From Afipia clevelandensis ATCC 49720 (GTDB lineage Bacteria; Pseudomonadota; Alphaproteobacteria; Rhizobiales; Xanthobacteraceae), in contig NZ_KB375281.1 of the NCBI RefSeq assembly GCF_000336555.1, forward strand, positions 1,988,030-2,052,029: 64,000 nt of DNA. The letters run 5' to 3'. Both the position numbers and the translations under genes were made by a program. How positions within the stretch are numbered: the stretch's first letter is position 1; every line of letters starts with the position of its first letter. Of the stretch, positions 15,922 to 24,639 are shown one piece after another. Under the pieces are notes generated by a model. The model saw nothing but the letters and a program-made list of their open reading frames with translations. It searched no databases and had not been told where the DNA came from.

Positions 15922-17916
15922 TCAAGCGGCGTCCTGCGCGGCCTCGATCTCCGCGACCACAAAGCCGGTGGTGACCTGATCGCCCTCCGCGGCATTCAGC
16001 GCGGTGAGCTTGCCCGACACCGGCGCCACATGCACATGCTGCATCTTCATGGCTTCCAGCACAATCACCGGTGCGCCGGCAGTGACAATGTCCCCGGCCA
16101 TGGCCAGCACCGACACCACACGCCCGTTCATGGAAGCGCGCAGCTTGCCGTCTGATCCCGCCGCACCGGCCTTCATCACAGCCATATGGGACAGGTCGCG
16201 CACATGAGACGTGACGCCGTTGAGGCTAAACCAGAGGTTCCCACCGTCGCGAACGAAGGTTGCAAAGCCGAGAACGCCGTCGCTGGTGAAGTGCAGCACA
16301 TCGCCGTCGCGCGTCCCGAGCGCTAATGTGTATTCGCTATCCGCTAGCCCGACCTTGAAGAGATCGCCGCGCTCGCGCCGCACGGTCGGCTCGATGACAT
16401 GGCCGTCGAGGTGAAAGCGCATCGGGATCGGATAGCCATGTGCGAGGCCCAGTCCCTGCTGAACATGAACCCGCCCGATGGACGCGGCATGCACCAGCAG
16501 CGCGGCGACGGCGGCATGAAGCCCATCGCCGGGTTGCGGTGACAACAGCTCGGCGGAGTGTTCCGCGATGAAAGCGGTGGTCGCCTGCCCCGCCGCGAAT
16601 GCCGGGTGATCAAGGCAACGCGCAAGGAAAGACTGATTTGTGGTGACGCCCAGCGCCGTCATGCGATCGAGACCGGCGATCAGCTTCCGCCGCGCCTCGC
16701 CACGGCTCGCGCCATGGCTGATGACCTTGGCGATCATCGAATCGTAGAACGGTGGAATCTCGCCGCCGGATTCCAGCGCATCTTCCACACGCAAATCCGA
16801 TGGTGCATGCCAGCGCAGCATCGTCCCCGACTGCGGCATGAAATTATGCGCGGCGTCCTCAGCGCAGAGGCGCACCTCGATGGCATGGCCGGAAAACTTG
16901 ACGTCCTCCTGCTTCAGCGGCAATGGCTCGCCGCTGGCGACGCGCAACTGCAGTTCGACCAGATCGAGGCTGGTGATCGCCTCCGTCACCGGATGCTCGA
17001 CCTGCAGCCGCGTGTTCATTTCCATGAAGTAGTAGTTGCCGGTGTTATCCAGCAGGAATTCCAGCGTTCCGGCTCCTTCGTAATTGATCGCCCTGACGGC
17101 GGCGACAGCCGTCGCGCCCATACGTTCGCGCAAGTCCGGCGACACCGCTGGCGATGGCGCCTCCTCGATCAGCTTCTGATGGCGGCGCTGCACCGAGCAA
17201 TCGCGCTCGCCAAGATGGATGGCGTTGCCATGACGATCCCCGAATACCTGAATCTCGATGTGACGCGGCTGGATGATCGCGCGCTCAAGAATCACATTCG
17301 GATCGCCGAACGCATTCTGCGCTTCGGAGCGCGCGGCGCGCAGCGCATCCGGAAATGCGGCGTCTTCCGCCACAAGCCGCATGCCGCGCCCGCCACCGCC
17401 AGCCACCGCCTTGATCATCACCGGAAAGCCGATGCGCTTCGCAGCCGTGAGCATCGTGGCGTCGCTCTGATCCTCGCCCTGATAGCCCGGCACGCAGGGC
17501 ACGCCCGCCTTCTGCATGATGTCCTTCGCGCCCGCCTTGTTGCCCATGGCGTGGATCGCTTCGGGTGACGGGCCGATGAAGACAAGCCCCGCCTCGCGGC
17601 AGGCTTTGGCGAAATCCGCATTCTCCGCGAGGAATCCGTAGCCGGGATGCACGGCATCCGCGCCGCTCGCCTTCGCGGCAGCCACGATGGCGTCGATCCG
17701 CAGATAGGACTGAGAAGGCTGCGATTCACCGATCCAAACCGCCTGACCCGCCTCGCGGACGTGACGGGCATTCGCGTCGGCGGTCGAATAGACCGCGACG
17801 GTCTCGTAGCCCATGCGCCTGGCCGTGCGCATCACGCGCAGGGCGATCTCGCCGCGATTGGCGATCAGGATTTTCCGGAACGGCGTCAGCTTCACTTCGC
17901 TTGTCATAGCGTTCAT
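15922..17916 (-). CDS. Acyl-CoA carboxylase alpha subunit (biotin carboxylase + BCCP)
   Basis: 664 residues, the size of methylcrotonyl-, geranyl- or propionyl-CoA carboxylase alpha subunits. An N-terminal biotin carboxylase with ATP-grasp loop GGGGRGM and MEMNTRLQVEHPVTE; a connecting region from about 450; a C-terminal biotinyl domain with EAMKM, biotin on Lys624. It carboxylates biotin with ATP and bicarbonate for the beta subunit to pass to an acyl-CoA. Its ATG overlaps the beta-subunit stop in ATGA (17913-17916), indicating coupled translation; a second in-frame ATG is nine bases on. Substrate is undetermined; the linked acyl-CoA dehydrogenases and crotonase resemble the liu/atu layout. 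Confidence 0.93.
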   Translation of the reverse strand: MNAMTSEVKLTPFRKILIANRGEIALRVMRTARRMGYETVAVYSTADANARHVREAGQAVWIGESQPSQSYLRIDAIVAAAKASGADAVHPGYGFLAENADFAKACREAGLVFIGPSPEAIHAMGNKAGAKDIMQKAGVPCVPGYQGEDQSDATMLTAAKRIGFPVMIKAVAGGGGRGMRLVAEDAAFPDALRAARSEAQNAFGDPNVILERAIIQPRHIEIQVFGDRHGNAIHLGERDCSVQRRHQKLIEEAPSPAVSPDLRERMGATAVAAVRAINYEGAGTLEFLLDNTGNYYFMEMNTRLQVEHPVTEAITSLDLVELQLRVASGEPLPLKQEDVKFSGHAIEVRLCAEDAAHNFMPQSGTMLRWHAPSDLRVEDALESGGEIPPFYDSMIAKVISHGASRGEARRKLIAGLDRMTALGVTTNQSFLARCLDHPAFAAGQATTAFIAEHSAELLSPQPGDGLHAAVAALLVHAASIGRVHVQQGLGLAHGYPIPMRFHLDGHVIEPTVRRERGDLFKVGLADSEYTLALGTRDGDVLHFTSDGVLGFATFVRDGGNLWFSLNGVTSHVRDLSHMAVMKAGAAGSDGKLRASMNGRVVSVLAMAGDIVTAGAPVIVLEAMKMQHVHVAPVSGKLTALNAAEGDQVTTGFVVAEIEAAQDAA

Positions 17917-19532
17917 GGCCGCGCCACCGAGAACTGGACTTTCTGCGGATTGCGCTGCTCAGCCTCGCGGCAGATTGCCAGCACGTTCTGGAGCACAGCC
18001 CGCGTGTCGCGCGGATCAATCACCCCGTCATCGAGCAGCCGCCCGCTGGTGGCGAACACGTCCATCTGGCCGTCAAAAACATTGATGATGCGCGATTTCA
18101 TCTCCTGCAATTTCGCCGGGTCCATCGGCTTGCCCTTCCGCGCCGCGCCCGCCTCCGCGACGATCGCCATGGTTTCCGCCGCCTGCTCGCCGCCCATCAC
18201 CGCGGTTTTCGCGTTCGGCCACGAGAAACAGAAGCGCGGATGGAAGCCGCGTCCGCACATGCCGTAATTTCCGGCACCGAACGACGCACCGCAATAGATG
18301 GTGATCTGCGGGACCGTGGCGTTGGTCACGGCCTGGATCATCTTCGATCCGTGCTTGATCATGCCGGCTTCCTCGTAAGCCTTGCCGACCATGTAGCCCG
18401 TGGTGTTGTTCAGATACAGGATCGGCGTGCGCGACTGGCAGCAGGCCTGAATGAAATGGGTCGCCTTGTTGGCGCCGCTCGGGTCCAGTGGGCCGTTGTT
18501 GGTGATGATGCCGATGGCGTGGCCGCCGATGCGGCCGTGGCCGCAGACCGTCGCAGGTCCGTAGTTCGCGCCGAACTCCAGGAATTCCGAACCGTCGAGA
18601 ATGCGCGCGATGATCTGTTTCATGTCGACGGGCCGCTTGTGGTCCATCGGCATGATGCCGAGCAGTTCTTCCGCATCGTAAAGAGGCGCACGCGATTCTT
18701 CATCGCTTGCGGGCTGCGCGCGATCCCAATTGAGATCGGCCACGATCTGCCGCGCGATGCCGAGCGCTTCGCGGTCGTCCTCGGCGAGATAATCGCCGAG
18801 GCCGGAAATGCTGGTGTGCATCTCCGCACCGCCGAGCTCTTCCTCGGTGGCGATTTCGCCTGTTGCCGCCTTCAGCAGCGGCGGCCCCGCGAGGAACGCG
18901 CGCGTGCGCCCGCGCACCATCACGATGTAGTCGGACAGACCGGTCTGGTACGCGCCGCCGGCTGTGGATGAGCCATGCGTGACCGTGATCACCGGCAGTC
19001 CCGCAGCAGAGAGCAAGGCGAGATTGCGAAATGTCGTTCCGCCGCGAATGAAATCCTCGACGCGGTACCGCATCAGGTTCGCGCCCGCGCTTTCCACAAG
19101 CTGAACCGACGGCAGCTTGTTTTCCAGCGCGATCTCCTGCGAACGCAGCCGCTTGTCGAGACCCATCGGCTGCAGCGATCCGGCCTCGATTCCGGAATCG
19201 CTCGCGGTCACCATGCAACGCACGCCTGAGACGAAACCAATCCCCGCGATGGTGCCGCCGCCGGGAATGCTTTTCTCGGGGTCGGGCGTATCCAGACAAT
19301 ATCCAGCCAACGCCGAGAGTTCGAGGAACGGCGCGCCGGCATCGAGCAGCAGCGCGATGCGCTCGCGCGGCAGCAACTGCCCGCGCTCGTGGAACCGCTT
19401 CTTGGATAGTTCGGAAGCCGCGACGGTCCGCCCCACCACGGCATTGACCCGCGCGATCTGCGCCAGCATTCCCGCGCGATTGGCCTGATAGCTTTCGCTT
19501 GTGGGCGAAATGGAATTCTCGATTACCGCCAT
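17913..19532 (-). CDS. Acyl-CoA carboxylase beta subunit (carboxyltransferase)
   Basis: 539 residues, the length of MccB/AtuC-type carboxyltransferases. It transfers carboxyl from biotin to an acyl-CoA such as 3-methylcrotonyl-CoA. N-terminal and C-terminal crotonase-fold halves are visible: GGGTIAGIGFVSG and the STAGGAYQ loop in the first half, GGHAIGIITNNG and the GAGNYGMCGR loop (oxyanion holes) in the second. It starts 14 bp after the acyl-CoA ligase gene and overlaps the alpha subunit by 4 nt, so ligase, beta, alpha, crotonase and BKACE form one operon. Distinguishing methylcrotonyl from geranyl or acetyl/propionyl specificity needs phylogeny. Confidence 0.93.
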   Translation of the reverse strand: MAVIENSISPTSESYQANRAGMLAQIARVNAVVGRTVAASELSKKRFHERGQLLPRERIALLLDAGAPFLELSALAGYCLDTPDPEKSIPGGGTIAGIGFVSGVRCMVTASDSGIEAGSLQPMGLDKRLRSQEIALENKLPSVQLVESAGANLMRYRVEDFIRGGTTFRNLALLSAAGLPVITVTHGSSTAGGAYQTGLSDYIVMVRGRTRAFLAGPPLLKAATGEIATEEELGGAEMHTSISGLGDYLAEDDREALGIARQIVADLNWDRAQPASDEESRAPLYDAEELLGIMPMDHKRPVDMKQIIARILDGSEFLEFGANYGPATVCGHGRIGGHAIGIITNNGPLDPSGANKATHFIQACCQSRTPILYLNNTTGYMVGKAYEEAGMIKHGSKMIQAVTNATVPQITIYCGASFGAGNYGMCGRGFHPRFCFSWPNAKTAVMGGEQAAETMAIVAEAGAARKGKPMDPAKLQEMKSRIINVFDGQMDVFATSGRLLDDGVIDPRDTRAVLQNVLAICREAEQRNPQKVQFSVARP

Positions 19533-19546
19533 GGATAACTTTGCTT

Positions 19547-21151
19547 TCAGGCCGCCGATGTCGTGTTGAAATGATCGACGAACTGCTGGCGCAGTTCGAC
19601 CTTGCGCAGCTTGCCGGTGGCGGTCATCGGCATCTCATCCAGAATCCGCACCAGCTTCGGGATCTGGAATCCGCCGAGCGTCTTGCGGCAATGCTCGATG
19701 ATGTCCGTCTCGCGCGCCTGCGCGTTGGGTTTCAATTTGACGAAAGCCGACACCGCCTCGCCCCATTGCGGATGCGGCAGGCCGACCACCGCGGCGCTCA
19801 CCACCTCGGGATGCGCGAGCAGCGTTTCCTCGATCTTGACCGAGGCAACGTTCTCCCCGCCGGACTTGATCATGTCCTTCTTGCGGTCGATGAACAAGAC
19901 TTCACCGTGCTCGTCGATCAGCGCCAGATCGCCGGTATGGTGCCAGCCGAATTTCCGCGCTGCCGCCGTGGCTTCGGGGTCCTTGTAGTAACCCATCATC
20001 ACGTTCGGCCCGCGATGGACGATCTCGCCGACCTGTCCGGGCGGCAACAGATTGCCATCGTCGTCCATGATCGCGGTCTCGTTGACGATCATGGACTCGC
20101 CCCAGTAATTTCCGAAGCGCGCGAGTTGCCGATTCGGCTGCGACATGGTGGTCGCCGGATACATTTCGGTCTGGCCGCTCGGCTGCACGAAGGTCGGACA
20201 CAGCTCAGCGATGCAGCGCTCCAGCAATGGACGCGGCATCGGCGCCATGGTGTAGACGCAGGTGCGCAGGGTCGAAAGATCGAACTCCTTGCGGCGCGGA
20301 TGTTCGAGGATCGCCTGATACATCGCGGGCAGGCCGATGAAGATGGTCAGCCTGTCGCGCTGGATAGCCTCCATGCAGGCGACCGGATCGAACCCACGCA
20401 TGATCGCCATTCTCCCGCCGACCGACAGATAGGTCAGCAGCAGGACATGGGCCGCGCAGTGGAACAATGGAAATTGCCCGCTGATGCCGTCGTTGCGGTC
20501 AAGATGCATTTCGATGGCGTTGCTCATCGCCGCCATCACGACCGCGAGATGGCAGTGCATCGCGCCCTTGGGCCGCGATGTGGTTCCCGAGGTGTAGATG
20601 ATCATCGCGAGATCGCGGTCGTCGAACGCGATCTCCGGCTCGACGTCCGATTGCCCCTTGATCAGATCGTTGAAACTTTCGAGGCCCTGCTCCTTTGCCT
20701 TGCCGGTGAGATCGACCGCGATCAAATCAACACCGCGCTTTTCCAGCGCCGCGCGCCGCTCCGGCTGGGCATGCAGGTTGTCGTCAATCAGCGCGAAGCG
20801 GACCTCGGCATGACCGAGGATGTAATCCATGTCGCCCGGCCCGAGCATGGTGTTGATCGGCACCCAGACCAGACCGGCACGGTGAATCCCGAACAGCGCT
20901 TTGACGAATTCGACCGAGTTGTTGCAGATGGTCGAAATTTTCTCGCCGGGCTTGAGGCCGCGCGCGAGGAGATAGTTCGCGAAGCGGTTGGCATCGTGAT
21001 CGACCTCGGTGAAGGTCACCTGACGCGCCCCGTCGGTCAGCGCGATGCGGTCGGGAAATCGCTTGGCGGCGCGGCGCAGGATATCGCCCACAGCCACGCG
21101 CCCGATACGCCCGGGGCCGGGCACGCCGCCCGTTGCGGTCAAATCGCTCAT
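19547..21151 (-). CDS. AMP-forming acyl-CoA synthetase
   Basis: 534 residues, ANL superfamily. P-loop-like motif IYTSGTTSRPKGA, the FGWHHTGDLALID hinge aspartate region, and the C-terminal motif KDMIKSGGENV; the C-terminal catalytic lysine is in MTATGKLRK. It converts a free carboxylic acid to its CoA thioester with ATP. As the gene directly upstream of the carboxylase subunits it probably primes the substrate of this pathway. Medium-chain, branched or aryl acids are all possible; the sequence alone does not decide. Confidence 0.92.
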   Translation of the reverse strand: MSDLTATGGVPGPGRIGRVAVGDILRRAAKRFPDRIALTDGARQVTFTEVDHDANRFANYLLARGLKPGEKISTICNNSVEFVKALFGIHRAGLVWVPINTMLGPGDMDYILGHAEVRFALIDDNLHAQPERRAALEKRGVDLIAVDLTGKAKEQGLESFNDLIKGQSDVEPEIAFDDRDLAMIIYTSGTTSRPKGAMHCHLAVVMAAMSNAIEMHLDRNDGISGQFPLFHCAAHVLLLTYLSVGGRMAIMRGFDPVACMEAIQRDRLTIFIGLPAMYQAILEHPRRKEFDLSTLRTCVYTMAPMPRPLLERCIAELCPTFVQPSGQTEMYPATTMSQPNRQLARFGNYWGESMIVNETAIMDDDGNLLPPGQVGEIVHRGPNVMMGYYKDPEATAAARKFGWHHTGDLALIDEHGEVLFIDRKKDMIKSGGENVASVKIEETLLAHPEVVSAAVVGLPHPQWGEAVSAFVKLKPNAQARETDIIEHCRKTLGGFQIPKLVRILDEMPMTATGKLRKVELRQQFVDHFNTTSAA

Positions 21152-21200
21152 GACGTCATCTCCCTGTCTCAGCCTGCGGCTCTTTATTGTCCGCTTCGAC

Positions 21201-22064
21201 TCAATGCATCAGCTTGAGAATTTTCCGCGCTTCGGCGGGGGAGGCGATCTCGCGGCCCGCGTTCCGCGCGCATTTGACGATGCCCTCGATCAATTGCCCG
21301 TTCGAGGTCACCTTGGTGCCGTCACCGAGATAGAACGTGTCTTCGAGGCCGGTGCGCAGATGGCCGCCGAGTTCGGCGCAGCGCTGATGCAGCGGCCAGA
21401 TGTCCTCGCGGCCGATGGCAGTAACGCTCCAGTTGGAATCGGAGAGCTTCAGCTTCAGCAGGATCGGCAGCAGGTCGGGATCGGCCGGCATGCCGGAGGC
21501 GACGCCCATGACGAAATTGTACTCGAGCGGGCCGGAATACATGCCGTTCTGCTTGTACATCGCCACGCTGCGCACGATGCCGACATCGAAGCACTCGAAT
21601 TCCGGCAGCGTCTTTGTGATCTTCATCACGTCGAGATATTTCTGAATCTTGTCCGGCGGATTGTCGAACACATGCGGCGGCCAGGCCCAGGAACCGTCAG
21701 CCTTCACCTTGAGGTAGTTCAGTGACCCGGCGTTGCAGGCCGCCATTTCCGGCGCGGTCTCGCGCACGCAATCCAGCGCGCCTTGATAGTTGGGGCCGCT
21801 GACGCCGGTGGTGTGGTTGATGATAACGCCGGGGCATGCCTCGCGGATCGCCTGTTGAACTTCCTTCGACAGGTTCACGTCCCATGACGGGATGTGCCCC
21901 TGATCCGGCTCCTGCCGCCGCAGATGCATGTGCATGACCGAAGCGCCCGCGTCATACGCCGCCTTGGCCTCCCGCGCCATTTCCTCCGGCGTGACCGGGA
22001 CGTGATGCTGCTTGGGATTGGTCAGCACGCCATTGAGCGCGCAGGTGACGACGGCCTTGTCCAT
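21201..22064 (-). CDS. BKACE family beta-keto acid cleavage enzyme (DUF849), copy 2
   Basis: 287 residues. The metal-binding HxH is HMH in SVMHMHLRRQ; unlike copy 1 it keeps Arg after HxH, but has RR rather than the common RD. The barrel ends with GGHLRTGLEDTF, matching the family's GGHxRxGLED. The start is the ATG at 22064 (MDKAVVTCALNG) with GAGGA upstream; a much longer frame upstream is not protein-like and runs into the divergent acyl-CoA dehydrogenase gene. It lies 50 bp upstream of the acyl-CoA ligase on the same strand, so it heads the same operon that copy 1 ends. The two copies are clearly diverged and may act on different keto acids. Confidence 0.88.
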   Translation of the reverse strand: MDKAVVTCALNGVLTNPKQHHVPVTPEEMAREAKAAYDAGASVMHMHLRRQEPDQGHIPSWDVNLSKEVQQAIREACPGVIINHTTGVSGPNYQGALDCVRETAPEMAACNAGSLNYLKVKADGSWAWPPHVFDNPPDKIQKYLDVMKITKTLPEFECFDVGIVRSVAMYKQNGMYSGPLEYNFVMGVASGMPADPDLLPILLKLKLSDSNWSVTAIGREDIWPLHQRCAELGGHLRTGLEDTFYLGDGTKVTSNGQLIEGIVKCARNAGREIASPAEARKILKLMH

Positions 22065-22232
22065 TCCGGGTCCTCGAGGTTCGATCGTGCGATTGCTCCC
22101 AACGATAAAAGGCCGGTCTGCCAGCGTCTTGTGAAAACTAGCTGGCCTTGCCACAATTTTCCGGGCGTGACGGCTTAACGCAAGTCTGCGCCGCAAGAAC
22201 GGGCCATAACTTCGTGGATACGGAGGATGCCG
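22065..22232. promoter_or_regulatory. Divergent promoter region, BKACE-2 operon / acyl-CoA dehydrogenase
   Basis: A 168-bp gap between divergent start codons, presumably holding both promoters. It is less GC-rich than the genes around it (GTGAAAACTAG, CACAATTTTCC). No clear operator palindrome was found. No regulator gene adjoins it; the AraC gene at 25299-26114 is the nearest candidate. Confidence 0.4.
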
Positions 22233-23399
22233 ATGAATGCCCCGGAACGGTTCGTAGATGAACCGGCCAGCCCTTTTCTGACCCCGGAACACCTGGCGTT
22301 CCGCGACATGCTGCGGCGCTTTGTGACGACCGAAATCGAGCCTTTTGCAGCGCAATGGGACGAAGCCGGGGAATTCCCCCGCGAGCTTTATCTGAAGGCG
22401 GCCTCCATCGGCCTGTTGCAGCTCGGCTTCCCGGAGGAATATGGCGGCGTGCCCTGCGACCGCTTCATGTCCATGATCGCGGCGCAGGAACTGGCCCGCG
22501 CAGGCGCAGGCGGTATAAGCGCCAGCCTGAAAAGTCACACCATCGGCGCGCCGCCCATCGTCTATGGCGGGTCAGACGAACTGAAAGCGCGGGTGCTGCC
22601 GGACATTCTGGCAGGCCGGAAAATCTCGGCGCTCGCCATCACCGAACCCGGCGGCGGCTCGGATGTTGCCAGCCTGCGCACCACCGCACGGCGCGACGGC
22701 GACCATTACGTGGTCAAGGGCGAAAAGACCTTCATCACCTCCGGCATGCGCGCGGACCACTACACTGTCGCCGTGCGCACAGGCGGCGACGGCGCGGGGG
22801 GCGTCAGCCTGCTGCTGATCGAACGCGATACGCCCGGCTTCTCGCGCACGCCTTTGAAGAAGATGGGCTGGTGGGCGTCCGATACGGCGACGCTCTATTT
22901 CGACGACTGCCGCGTGCCCGCCGGCAACCTGATCGGCACCGAGAACGCCGGTTTCAAGCTGATCATGAAGAACTTCAACAGCGAGCGGCTAGGCCTCGCG
23001 GCGGGTTGCACCGGCTTCGCACGGGTCTGCGTCGAAGAGGCCATCGCCTATGCGCGCGAGCGAAAAACCTTCGGTAAGCGCCTCGCTGATCATCAGGTGA
23101 TCCGCCACAAGATCGTGGATATGGCGCAACGCGTGGCGGCCACGCAGGCGATGCTGGAAATGCTGATCTGGCGGCTGGAGCAAGGCGACAATCCCGTGGC
23201 TGAGGTCTGCATGTGCAAGAACCAGGCGACGCAGACCATGGCCTATTGCGCGTCCGAAGCGGTGCAGATTTTCGGCGGCGCGGGCTTTATGCGGGGGCCG
23301 AAAGTCGAGCGCATCTACCGCGAGGTGAAGGTCAATGCCATCGGCGGCGGCACCGAGGAAATCATGAAGGATCTGGCGAGCCGCCAGATGGGACTTTGA
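22233..23399 (+). CDS. Acyl-CoA dehydrogenase (IVD/LCAD-type catalytic base)
   Basis: 388 residues, FAD-dependent alpha,beta-dehydrogenation of an acyl-CoA, with electrons going to ETF. Flavin motifs ITEPGGGSDVAS (136-147) and FITSG (167-171) are present. The MCAD-type base (E in YEGT) is missing: the position reads IGGGTEE. Instead Glu251 in NSERLGL matches the base position of isovaleryl- and long-chain acyl-CoA dehydrogenases. The start at 22233 has GGAGG six bases upstream; ATG 22227 abuts that GGAGG. It is followed after 27 bp by a second acyl-CoA dehydrogenase and is divergent from the BKACE/carboxylase operon. Confidence 0.92.
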   Translation: MNAPERFVDEPASPFLTPEHLAFRDMLRRFVTTEIEPFAAQWDEAGEFPRELYLKAASIGLLQLGFPEEYGGVPCDRFMSMIAAQELARAGAGGISASLKSHTIGAPPIVYGGSDELKARVLPDILAGRKISALAITEPGGGSDVASLRTTARRDGDHYVVKGEKTFITSGMRADHYTVAVRTGGDGAGGVSLLLIERDTPGFSRTPLKKMGWWASDTATLYFDDCRVPAGNLIGTENAGFKLIMKNFNSERLGLAAGCTGFARVCVEEAIAYARERKTFGKRLADHQVIRHKIVDMAQRVAATQAMLEMLIWRLEQGDNPVAEVCMCKNQATQTMAYCASEAVQIFGGAGFMRGPKVERIYREVKVNAIGGGTEEIMKDLASRQMGL

Positions 23400-23426
23400 G
23401 AACAGAAGAAAACATCAGGAAACGCA

Positions 23427-24578
23427 ATGCAGTTCACGCAGGAACACGACGGCATCCGCCGCACCATGCAGCAGTTCATCAAAAACGAGATCAACCCGCA
23501 CGTCGATCAATGGGAGCGCGAGGGAATCTATCCGGCGCATCAGGTGTTCAAGAAGATGGGCGACCTCGGCCTGCTCGGCCTGTGCAAGCCGGTGGAATAT
23601 GGCGGCGCGGGCCTTGATTACAGCTACGGCATGGTGATGGCCGAAGAACTCGGCGCGATCAACGCCGGCGGCGTCGGCATGTCGATCGGTGTGCAGACCG
23701 ATATGGCGACACCCGCGCTGGCGCGGTTCGGCTCGGACGAGATGAAGCGTGAATTCCTTGCGCCATCCATCGCGGGCGACATGGTGGCCTGCATCGGCGT
23801 GTCCGAACCCGGCGCAGGCTCGGACGTCGCCTCGATCAAGACCACTGCCCGCTCCGACGGCGACGACTACATCATCAACGGCGGCAAGATGTGGATCACC
23901 AACGGTACCCAGGCCGACTGGATGTGCCTGCTTGCCAATACCGGCGAAGGTCCCGTTCATCGCAACAAGTCGCTGATCTGCCTGCCGATGAAGACCAAGG
24001 GCGTCGAGGTGCTGCGCAAGCTGGACAAGATGGGGATGCACTGCTCGGACACCGCCGAAATCAAATTCACCGACGTGCGCGTGCCGAAACGTCACCGCAT
24101 CGGCGAGGAAGGCAAGGGCTTCACCTACCAGATGATGCAGTTTCAGGAGGAGCGGATGTGGGCGATCGCCGCCTGCCTGAAGTCGCACGAAAAGACCATC
24201 GACGAGACCATCGACTATACGCGCCAGCGCAAGGCGTTCGGCAAGCCGCTGCTCGACAACCAAGTGATCCACTTCCGCCTCGCCGAACTGAAGACCGAGG
24301 TCGAACTGCTGCGCTCCCTGCTCTATCGCGCCTGCGAGGAATACATCGCGGGAAACGACGTGACGCCGCTGGCGACCATGGGCAAGCTGAAGGCCGGACG
24401 GCTGGGCCGCGAAATTCCCGACGCCTGCCTGCAATACTGGGGTGGCATGGGCTTCATGAACGAAACCCGCGTCAGCCGCGCCTATCGCGACCGGCGGCTC
24501 ACCTCCATCGGGGGCGGCGCCGATGAGGTGATGTTGAGCATCCTCTGCAAATACATGGGCACGTTGCCCGAACAGTAA
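23427..24578 (+). CDS. Acyl-CoA dehydrogenase (second of pair)
   Basis: 383 residues. Flavin-contact motifs VSEPGAGSDVAS (125-136) and MWITNGTQ (155-162). As in its neighbour the C-terminal glutamate of MCAD is replaced (SIGGGADE), while Glu242 in QEERMWA occupies the isovaleryl-type base position. The two enzymes are clearly diverged, so they probably act on different acyl-CoAs or successive steps. It starts 27 bp after the first, with AGGAAA upstream of ATG. A GST gene follows in the same direction. Confidence 0.92.
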   Translation: MQFTQEHDGIRRTMQQFIKNEINPHVDQWEREGIYPAHQVFKKMGDLGLLGLCKPVEYGGAGLDYSYGMVMAEELGAINAGGVGMSIGVQTDMATPALARFGSDEMKREFLAPSIAGDMVACIGVSEPGAGSDVASIKTTARSDGDDYIINGGKMWITNGTQADWMCLLANTGEGPVHRNKSLICLPMKTKGVEVLRKLDKMGMHCSDTAEIKFTDVRVPKRHRIGEEGKGFTYQMMQFQEERMWAIAACLKSHEKTIDETIDYTRQRKAFGKPLLDNQVIHFRLAELKTEVELLRSLLYRACEEYIAGNDVTPLATMGKLKAGRLGREIPDACLQYWGGMGFMNETRVSRAYRDRRLTSIGGGADEVMLSILCKYMGTLPEQ

Positions 24579-24639
24579 GCGCTTGCGTTGGATATTGATC
24601 CGCGCTGTATAACGCCGGACATTTCAAGGATAGACCGCC

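Noticed and set aside
19499-21217. 572-codon plus-strand open frame
   Set aside because: Antisense to the acyl-CoA synthetase; His/Arg/Asp-rich composition and no ribosome site, while the minus frame has full ANL motifs.
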